Shown here: one piece after another, positions 1 through 6,400 of the stretch | How the letters are laid out: each line of letters begins with the position of its first letter | Numbering within the stretch: the first letter of the stretch is position 1 | Assembly: GCA_021789755.1 (NCBI GenBank) | Contig: JAJYJD010000152.1 | Location: 1 to 8,385 of the forward strand | Length of the DNA: 8,385 nt | From: Bacteroidota bacterium | GTDB taxonomy: Bacteria > Bacteroidota > Ignavibacteria > Kryptoniales > JAKASW01 | Reading direction: 5' to 3' | The notes under the pieces: generated by a model | Seen by the model: the letters and a program-made list of their open reading frames with translations, nothing else | Database searches by the model: none | What the model was told of the DNA's origin: nothing | Translations under genes and position numbers: made by a program

Positions 1-378
1 TTGAAGAATGGCAACGACAGCATGGTGAACAGCTGCGTCGAAAACATGAGATGGATGATCGGACAGGTGAGAGAAAATGATGGCAGGACAAAGATAGTGA
101 TACTCTCGCCGACGCAGATCGAGCTGAAGGCGATATCTCCTCTCAACGTCAGGAAAAAGTACAATGAGAACACCGAAAGGTCGCTCGTCAGGCTCGACCG
201 CGAATACAGGAAACTCGCCAAGGATGACTCGGTCGCATTTATTTCCCTGCTTCATGCGGTGTCACCGGGAAACTATGTCGACGGTCTTCACCCGAATATG
301 GCGGGCCAGCGCGAGATCGCAGCCGCGGTCTGGAAGGGGATGGCCCGGCTGGTAGGTTCCGGGGTCAGAGGTTGGTGA
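1..378 (+). CDS. SGNH/GDSL-type esterase, C-terminal part (5' end outside window)
   Basis: The frame is open from the first base to a TGA at 376-378, giving 125 residues; the TTG at base 1 is probably an internal codon. Near the C-terminus lies V-D-G-L-H-P-N (residues 93-99), the block V motif of SGNH hydrolases, in which D94 and H97 would complete the Ser-Asp-His triad. At the very start, N-G-N-D (residues 3-6) resembles block III (GxND), with N where the first G is expected. Between them 'TKIVILSPT' (30-38) fits a core beta strand. SGNH esterases usually have about 200-250 residues, so roughly half, including the GDS serine block, lies upstream. Family members remove acyl groups from lipids or carbohydrates. 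With pectin-type esterases downstream, a carbohydrate acetylesterase (for example on rhamnogalacturonan) is plausible, but the substrate is inferred only from context. No sorting domain follows the catalytic part. Confidence 0.72.
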   Translation: MKNGNDSMVNSCVENMRWMIGQVRENDGRTKIVILSPTQIELKAISPLNVRKKYNENTERSLVRLDREYRKLAKDDSVAFISLLHAVSPGNYVDGLHPNMAGQREIAAAVWKGMARLVGSGVRGW

Positions 379-413
379 GGCTCCTCCTGGAATTGTAGCT
401 CACCAACCTCACC
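363..413 (+). terminator. Strong hairpin spanning the stop codon of the SGNH esterase gene
   Basis: Bases 368-379 pair perfectly with 399-410 (12 bp). After a 2-nt bulge (366-367), bases 363-365 also pair with 411-413, giving 15 bp around a 19-nt loop. The TGA stop (376-378) lies in the 5' arm. There is no T-run after the stem, so it is not a textbook intrinsic terminator. It may act as a 3'-end stabiliser or a factor-assisted terminator. A second short palindrome (419-433, 7-bp arms around one base) follows at once. Confidence 0.45.
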
Positions 414-468
414 GTGGGCAAATCGCCGATTTGAAGGGGATTTGGAATTCCCCGGCGTAAGAAAGTGC

Positions 469-497
469 TTGACATTTAGGTTCAGCGAGTGTAAACT
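469..497 (+). promoter_or_regulatory. Sigma70-like promoter candidate in the non-coding gap
   Basis: TTGACA (469-474) is followed after exactly 17 bp by TAAACT (492-497), which matches 4 of 6 bases of TATAAT. Transcription would begin near 504, just before the tandem repeat at 509-529, and leave a 5' leader of nearly 480 nt before the ATG at 982. Bacteroidota promoters often use a different -33/-7 pattern, so the match could be chance. Confidence 0.3.
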
Positions 498-508
498 TAG
501 GGGCATTT

Positions 509-548
509 AAGTTATCGGTTAAGTTATCGTTCAAGTGAGCGATAATTT
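509..548 (+). repeat. Tandem aagttatcg repeat overlapping a dyad
   Basis: The nonamer aagttatcg occurs at 509-517 and 521-529, a spacing of 12 nt. The second copy can also pair with cgataattt (540-548) as a 9-bp stem with one G-T wobble and a 10-nt loop (530-539). Its position just downstream of a promoter candidate suits a regulator-binding site or an RNA hairpin. No specific regulator is recognised. Confidence 0.4.
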
Positions 549-888
549 GAAAATTTGAGCGGTTTTTTGCATGAGTCGTGGACCCTTGGTCACATTTTGC
601 AGCGATCTCCCGGCTTCTACTCACTCAACGTCAGCCGTGGCTGGGCACGTTCAACCGGAAAATGGCGGAATACGGCAAGCTCCATCCGTCCAGCGGCAAC
701 CAGCTTCGTTCAATCCGGACATTATTCACCGTCCGGCTTCTCAAATAGCGCAGGAGAATAGGCATCTGAATTGAGGTCAATTGTCACTATCTCTCACGGA
801 TCGGAAAAGCCCAGCGTTAGTCGGACGGTTCGCGCAGTGCCTTTAATCCACTTTACGTTTTTGAATTCTCCCTCAATCAGGCGTTGCG

Positions 889-925
889 GTCTCCAGGAAT
901 TCGGTATTCAGATATTCCTGGAGAC
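889..925 (+). promoter_or_regulatory. Perfect 12-bp inverted repeat upstream of the pectinesterase gene
   Basis: gtctccaggaat (889-900) pairs base for base with attcctggagac (914-925) around a 13-nt loop. It ends 56 nt before the ATG at 982, has no T-run after it, and lies in non-coding sequence. It could be an operator for a dimeric regulator or a leader-RNA hairpin controlling the esterase pair. Confidence 0.45.
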
Positions 926-981
926 GAGCGCTTTCCGCGTCGACATCGCCGGGTTGGCGAACGCACAATCAGTGATTTATT

Positions 982-2313
982 ATGAATAAAAGGGAAGGGC
1001 AGTCTCATCTTGAATCACGGAACAAACCCGGGCTCACAAGACGGTTTGGATTCCGGAAAGAGTTCTGGTTTGTCAATCTTCTATTGCTGTCTCTTGCCGG
1101 AGCAGCCTTTCCTTTTGATCCTCATCATATCATCGTTGCCAAAGACGGCAGCGGAGATTTCACCACCATCACCCAGGCTATAGATGCATTGCCGATGTTC
1201 AACTATGAGCGCGTCGTGATATTTGTCAAGAACGGAGTCTATAACGAGAAGATAAGGATAACACAGGACTACGTGACGCTTCAGGGTGAGAATAAGGACA
1301 GCACTATAATTGAGTATGATCAACTCCGAACCGACTGGATCGCACACAAAGATCCGATCGGCCCTGGTGTCGTGAACATACATGCCGACGACATCGTCCT
1401 GAAGAACCTCACGATCGAAAACACACAACCCGAGGTCGGGCCGCACGCCTTCGCGGTATACGGAGTCGGCACAAGAACGATAATCCTGAATTGCAAGGTG
1501 TTGAGCAAGGGCGGAGATACGGTGTCTCTCTGGAACTACAAGACCGGGATGTATTATCACGCCGGTTGCCGGTTCGAGGGCGCCGTCGATTGCGTATGTC
1601 CGAGAGGATGGTGTTTCATAACTGATTCGAAGTTCTTTGAATTGAAGAAGGGATCCACCGCTCTCTGGCATGCGGGGGGGTACGACAAAAATCAAAAGTT
1701 CGTCGTTGAAAAATCGACATTCGACGGCGTCAAGGGATTCGCGCTCGGAAGGCATCATTACGAAGCTCAGTTCTATCTTCTCAACTGCACCTTCTCGCAT
1801 AACATGGCCGACACGCCGATTTACCGCGTGACTTACAAAGACTCTTCGAAGGATCGGCCGTTCAACTGGGGAGAGCGGGACTATTATTACAACTGCCATC
1901 GCGATGGCGGAGATTACACTTGGTTTGCGAATAACCTAAGCAGCGCTGCCGGATCTCCTTCTCCATCGGAGATTACCCCTTCCTGGACGTTTGATAACAA
2001 GTGGAACCCGGAAAGCACGGAGGGTCCGTCGATCGATAAGTATGAAATCCGTGGAAATTATGTCCTTCTCTTTTTCAGGGAACCGATAACCGTGATCGGA
2101 AAACCCGTCCTCGTCTCCAGGGACGGTAAGACATTTATCTACGATTCGGGTGCAGGTTCCGACACTCTCCGCTTTGATTCCGCTCAGCCTATTTCCAAAT
2201 ACGATCTCGCAACTCTGTCATTGAAAAGCGGAGGGAAGCTTCTCGGTACGATAGCTTCGGTTCATCAACGAAACGTTAATCTGAACACAGGCATCCAGGC
2301 GAACCCGGGATGA
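982..2313 (+). CDS. Pectinesterase-like protein (carbohydrate esterase family 8), exported
   Basis: This 443-residue protein has a hydrophobic export segment (about 28-43) behind a long basic N-terminus. A right-handed beta-helix of the pectin methylesterase type follows. Visible family motifs are GSGDF (56-60), GVYNE (85-89, the GxYxE motif), and three segments carrying the expected catalytic residues: D179 in GGDT, D203 in AVDCVCPRG, and R257 in LGRHH. In classical CE8 enzymes these segments read QDTL, DFIFG and LGRPW, so the surroundings are altered while the Asp-Asp-Arg set is kept. Such variants occur in Bacteroidota-type genomes. The last part (about 353-433) looks like a small Ig-like beta-sandwich. 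The expected reaction is hydrolysis of methyl esters on galacturonan, in the periplasm or at the surface; methyl specificity is inferred. There is no T9SS sorting domain. ATG 982 is preceded in frame by a TGA at 973-975, so the start cannot lie further upstream at an ATG; no clear Shine-Dalgarno is seen. Confidence 0.85.
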   Translation: MNKREGQSHLESRNKPGLTRRFGFRKEFWFVNLLLLSLAGAAFPFDPHHIIVAKDGSGDFTTITQAIDALPMFNYERVVIFVKNGVYNEKIRITQDYVTLQGENKDSTIIEYDQLRTDWIAHKDPIGPGVVNIHADDIVLKNLTIENTQPEVGPHAFAVYGVGTRTIILNCKVLSKGGDTVSLWNYKTGMYYHAGCRFEGAVDCVCPRGWCFITDSKFFELKKGSTALWHAGGYDKNQKFVVEKSTFDGVKGFALGRHHYEAQFYLLNCTFSHNMADTPIYRVTYKDSSKDRPFNWGERDYYYNCHRDGGDYTWFANNLSSAAGSPSPSEITPSWTFDNKWNPESTEGPSIDKYEIRGNYVLLFFREPITVIGKPVLVSRDGKTFIYDSGAGSDTLRFDSAQPISKYDLATLSLKSGGKLLGTIASVHQRNVNLNTGIQANPG

Positions 2314-3332
2314 GAATCCATACGGCAACAGTCATAGCGAAATCCGTCTTGATCGTTCTGAGCGCGGTCGGAATGGTCGCCGCTCAGGAAAGCCGGCCGG
2401 CAGGCGGAATCCTGCGCGATACCTCATATACCGCCTACAGTGCGACCGTGAAGATCCACAGGAAATTTCCGGATGTTACGCTGGCCCTACCGCGTCTTCC
2501 TAAGGGGGTTGTCGAAAAGAAGGATATTGTCTATACCACCTACGGTAAGCGCGAAATGCGCCTTGACGTTTTTTCGCCGTCCGGAAGAGGAGACAAGATG
2601 TATCCCGGCGTTCTCGTAATTCATGGCGGCGGCTGGCTCTCGGGGGAGAGATCGATGCTGGTCCCGATGGCCGAGCAGTTGGCGGGGCACGGATTTGTCG
2701 CCGTGACGGTCGAATACAGGCTGGGTCCGGAGGCACTTTTCCCGGCCGGCGTCTACGACCTTAAGGCGGCAATACGTTGGATGAGGGCGGTAGGACCCGA
2801 ATACGGAATCGACACGAATAGAATTGCGACGTATGGTTGCTCGGCCGGTGGTGAGCTCGCGGCATTTCTCGGAACTACTGGTGACAATCCGAAATTCGAA
2901 GGGAATGGTGGATGTCTCGGCCATTCAAGCTGCGTTCAGGCGGTGGTGGATGTGGACGGATTGCTCGACTTCACTGACAGTAATTCGACTAGATACGACG
3001 ATAATCCAAACAAACGGTCAGCCGCTCACCGGTGGTTCGGTGCTTCATACAAAGAGAAACCGGGACTTTGGAGGGAAGCCTCTCCCATTACATACGTCGG
3101 GAAATCGACTCCGCCGATCATATTCATAAACAGCTCGATGGCTCACTATCACGCGGGCCGCGATAATATGATCACGGAGTTAAAGAAGATCGGCATTCAT
3201 TACGAGGTCCGCACACTACCGGGGACCCCGCACACATTCTGGTTGTTTCACCCGTGGTTTGAGTCAACATTGAAATACACGTTGAATTTTCTTGACACGA
3301 CACTGAAGGGCTCCGGTTCGCGGAAGCCCTGA
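2310..3332 (+). CDS. Secreted alpha/beta-hydrolase esterase (BD-FAE / acetyl-xylan or pectin acetylesterase-like)
   Basis: This 340-residue protein has a signal peptide (about 1-25, cleavage near VAA|QE). The alpha/beta-hydrolase core shows the oxyanion motif HGGGW (105-109), the nucleophile elbow G-C-S-A-G with S178, a likely acid D285 in HAGRDNM, and the catalytic histidine H308 in PGTPHTFW. All lie in the order expected for the esterase/lipase branch that includes carbohydrate acetylesterases and feruloyl esterases. The ATG overlaps the stop of the pectinesterase-like gene (ATGA, 2310-2313), implying translational coupling and one mRNA. The neighbour suggests it removes acetyl groups from the same pectic polymer, but the exact ester is not readable from sequence. 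Cysteines at C177, C201 and C208 are present, the first beside the nucleophile. A generic carboxylesterase is the main alternative. Confidence 0.83.
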   Translation: MRIHTATVIAKSVLIVLSAVGMVAAQESRPAGGILRDTSYTAYSATVKIHRKFPDVTLALPRLPKGVVEKKDIVYTTYGKREMRLDVFSPSGRGDKMYPGVLVIHGGGWLSGERSMLVPMAEQLAGHGFVAVTVEYRLGPEALFPAGVYDLKAAIRWMRAVGPEYGIDTNRIATYGCSAGGELAAFLGTTGDNPKFEGNGGCLGHSSCVQAVVDVDGLLDFTDSNSTRYDDNPNKRSAAHRWFGASYKEKPGLWREASPITYVGKSTPPIIFINSSMAHYHAGRDNMITELKKIGIHYEVRTLPGTPHTFWLFHPWFESTLKYTLNFLDTTLKGSGSRKP

Positions 3333-3339
3333 TTGTAAG

Positions 3340-3368
3340 TTGAAAAGCCATAACAAAGCATGTCTAAA
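3340..3368 (+). promoter_or_regulatory. Promoter candidate for the large T9SS cargo gene
   Basis: TTGAAA (3340-3345) and TCTAAA (3363-3368) are 17 bp apart and match the sigma70 consensus at 5 of 6 and 4 of 6 bases. It sits directly after the esterase stop and would give a 5' leader of about 75 nt containing the hairpin at 3392-3425. The match is moderate and the sigma preference of this organism is unknown. Confidence 0.33.
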
Positions 3369-3391
3369 AACCTAAATAGAGAAACCATCGC

Positions 3392-3425
3392 GTCTGAGAT
3401 GACTCGACGGGGAAACATCTCAGGC
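3392..3425 (+). promoter_or_regulatory. Leader hairpin before the large T9SS cargo gene
   Basis: ctgagatg (3394-3401) pairs perfectly with catctcag (3416-3423). One T-G wobble and a G-C pair extend this to a 10-bp stem with a 14-nt loop. It ends 17 nt before the GGAGG ribosome binding site (3443-3447). The 3' arm runs into ctcaggcaaaa, a string also found in the 3' core of glycine riboswitch aptamers, but the rest of that aptamer is not present. A leader hairpin affecting mRNA stability or translation is the simplest reading. Confidence 0.4.
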
Positions 3426-3442
3426 AAAACCAAACAACGATT

Positions 3443-3447
3443 GGAGG
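3443..3447 (+). promoter_or_regulatory. Shine-Dalgarno GGAGG
   Basis: GGAGG lies 4 nt before the ATG at 3452 and supports that start, which is also followed by a good signal peptide. The pectinesterase-like gene has no such site, so ribosome recruitment differs between these neighbours. Confidence 0.7.
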
Positions 3448-3451
3448 TCCT

Positions 3452-6400
3452 ATGAAAAAATCATTTACCGGATGGCGTGCGCTGCTGGTGGGCGTGGCCA
3501 TCTTTGCGGCGAGCAGCGGCACGCTCTTCGCTCAATCGGTGGGAGACTACGGCTCGGTAGCCACCGGCAATTGGAGCTCGCTCTCCTCATGGAAACAGTG
3601 GGACGGGTCCGGGTGGAATACCACCCCTTCCGTTATTCCGAACGGGGCCGTTAGTGTTTACATCAACGCAGGTGACACTCTCACAGTCGACGTGGCCGAC
3701 ACGGTAAGCGACAGCTTGAGCGTCAGTGGTTATCTTAAGGACGTGGCGGGCCTCGCGACGTCCGGAGCCAAGGTCACGTTCATGAACGGCAGTGTCTTTG
3801 AGCTGGCCCACAACGGCGGATCAGGCATTCCCGGTATCCCGACAGCGACATGGGACACGGGCTCGACCTGTTTGATCACCGGCGCATCGGGCTCGATATC
3901 TTCCACGACAGGTTATAACGCTAACCAGGATTTTTATGATCTGACCGTCGATGCCGCATTCACCGCCAATAAAGATCTTGGCATGTACAATAATACGATC
4001 AACGGTGATGTCACGGTCAACAATACAGGGAGCTCAAGAGTCTATCTTACCAGCCCCGCGGCTGGGACGCCGAACACGATCACGATTCATGGCAATCTGA
4101 TTCTGACGGCAGGCCAGTTCAGCACGAACGGCTCCAGCAGCGCGGCGGTCATCAACGTTAACTCTTACGGGGTGGTTCGCGTCACAACCGGCGCCAATTT
4201 TGGTCTCTCGAGAGGATCCGGCCCGGTGGTCACATGGAATTCCTACGGGGATTCGCTGTCAATTTCGAACGCCACCACGCAAAGCTCGGGTTCGAACAAT
4301 AAGTTCATCTTTGCAAAGCAGGGTACACAGTATCTCTATCTCGACAACGCCACATTTGGCAGCGGAAGTATACCTCTCGTAGTCGATACCGGAGCGACGC
4401 TGGATATGGGGACGAGCATGCTGAAGGGAAGCTCGATATTCACGGTCGATTCCGGAGCAACGTTGGCATCCGGAAACGCCGGCGGGCTTGACAGCTCCAT
4501 CCAGACAACCGGAACCAAGACTCTGAGCGCCGGGGCGACGTACGAGTTCAACGGCTCCGCGGCGCAAGTCACAGGCGCGCGCTTGCCCTCCGCCGTCCGC
4601 AATCTGAATGTTAACAACGCTGCGGGAGTCACGCTTACACACGGTGTCAATGTGACTGATACACTAATGTTTGCAAACGGGAAGCTGATGCTTGATACGA
4701 GTTATGTTATGGCATCTTTCGTGTCCGGAGCTTCGGCAACCAGCTATGCCGTCACAGACAGCTCAAAGAGTTCTTTCATGGTCCCGAATGTAGGATCTGC
4801 AAAGGTCATCTTCCCAGTCGGCACCACTGCTGAAGGTTATTCTCCGGTCTGGATGACGAACGCCGGGACGGTTGATACCTTCGCGGTCGCCGCCATGATG
4901 GATACCTCCGCGGCAGTTGGAGGCGGCCGGGTCAACGTGAAATGGAACGTCTCGGAAAACAACCCGGGCGGTGCGAATTGCGCGCTGACGTTCGGCTGGA
5001 CTGGCGCGGCCGAGAACGCTGCCTTCACGGCTGACAGAGCGGCTTATGCTCAGATTTACAACGTGAGCGGCCCCCCTTACATACAGGCTGGTACCGGAAC
5101 GTACACAAGCCAGTTCACGACGGAACCGTATACGCTCTCCCGGGGCGCGATCCTGACACTCGGATCCTTCGCGGTAGGGAAGTTCGGATTGGCAGTGAAT
5201 CCCCTGGTGGGAGATTACGGCTCGGTTGCCACGGGTAACTGGAGTTCACTCTCCACATGGAAACAGTGGAACGGCACAGGCTGGATCACCGCTCCGGTCG
5301 CGGTTCCGTCTGGCGCGGTAAATGTGTTCATCAATAAAGGGGACACGATTACCGTCGACGCGGTCGACTCGGTCGGTGGCAATTTGATTGTCGACGGATA
5401 CCTTAAGGATGTGGCCGGACTCAAGACAGGCGGCGCGACTGTCGTATTCGACAGTGCAAGCACCTATGAACTTGCCCACAATGGCGGCCTGAGTTCCGGG
5501 ATCCCAACGGCCACGTGGAACAAAGGCTCCCTCTGTGTGATAACTGGCGCATCGGGAACTGTTTCGTCGACCTCCGGTTTCAATGCGAATCAGAATTTCT
5601 ACAACCTCACGATAAACACCGGCTTCTCTTCGAACAAAGATCTTGCGATGTACAACAACACTATCAACGGCAATCTGGTCGTCAACAACACAGGCAGCGC
5701 AAGGATGCAGTTGACGAGCCCGGGTGCGGGAACGTTCAACACCATCACCATCATGGGCAACCTCCTCGTGACCGCCGGCCAGTTCAGCACGAACGGATCC
5801 AGCAGTTCGGATACCATTACCGTTAATAGCTACGGGAATATCATCGCAACTGGCGGGAATTTCAGTATTTCAAGAGGGTCGGGTCCGATAGTTCGCTGGA
5901 ATTCTTTTGGAGACTCGCTTTCACTTTCGAACGCTACAACCCAGACCTCCAGTTCCAAGGCGGTATTCGTTTTCGCAAAACAGGGAAGTCAATACCTTAA
6001 CCTAAAGGGGGTAACTTTCGGGGGTGGCGGCTTGCCGGTAGAAGTCGATACCGGTGCCACGCTGGTCATGGGAACCTCCTCGGTCGAAGGTAGTGGGAAC
6101 TTCACTGCCGATTCGGGATCGGTCCTGATGTGCGGAGATACCACAGGCTTGAACGGAAACATCGCGACGTCCGGGACGGTTATGCTGAGTCCGGGAGCGT
6201 CGGTTGTATTCAACGGTGCCGTTGCGCAAACCACCGGCTCCCTGCTGTCCGGAACGATCAGAAACCTGACAATAAATAACTCTCACGGCGTCACTCTGTC
6301 CAAGAGTGTAACCGTGGCGAGGACTCTCACTATGACAAGCGGTGTTCTGAAATTGGACACGAATACCGTCACGGCTCTCTCTTCGGCGGGTGGCTCTTCC

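Larger units (their letters stand above)
379..981. other. About 600-bp gap without a recognisable gene
   Basis: All open frames here are short (about 60-75 codons), overlap one another, and show no recognisable motif or ribosome binding site. I therefore leave the region unannotated as coding. It contains the tail of the hairpin at the esterase stop, a palindrome at 419-433, a sigma70-like promoter candidate (469-497), a 12-nt-spaced tandem repeat (509-529) with an overlapping dyad (521-548), a small dyad ccggac/gtccgg (715-736), and a perfect 12-bp inverted repeat (889-925). It could be a long 5' leader for the downstream pectinesterase unit, a decayed gene, or the locus of a small RNA. None of these can be decided from the sequence alone. 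Confidence 0.6.

Noticed and set aside
655..730. tRNA-like strings (tggcggaat resembling a leucine tRNA D-arm and gttcaatcc resembling a T-loop)
   Set aside because: The T stem and acceptor stem do not pair, no anticodon arm can be placed, and the spacing does not fit a cloverleaf.
555..989. Small + strand open frames of about 67-72 codons in the gap
   Set aside because: They overlap in different frames, lack ribosome binding sites and show no domain or export signal; base composition alone can explain them.
1081..1899. Long open frame on the minus strand (about 270 codons)
   Set aside because: It lies wholly antisense to the pectinesterase-like gene, whose family motifs are clear, and its translation shows no recognisable motif. 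It is a shadow of the real gene.
2287..2313. T9SS sorting domain on the pectinesterase-like protein
   Set aside because: The C-terminus ends in an Ig-like region without the YPNPF, GQ or GVY-type motifs, so T9SS export is not supported for this protein.
3392..3435. Glycine riboswitch
   Set aside because: Only the ctcaggcaaaa string matches. The other conserved core of the aptamer and its P1/P3 stems are not found, and the downstream gene has no link to glycine metabolism.
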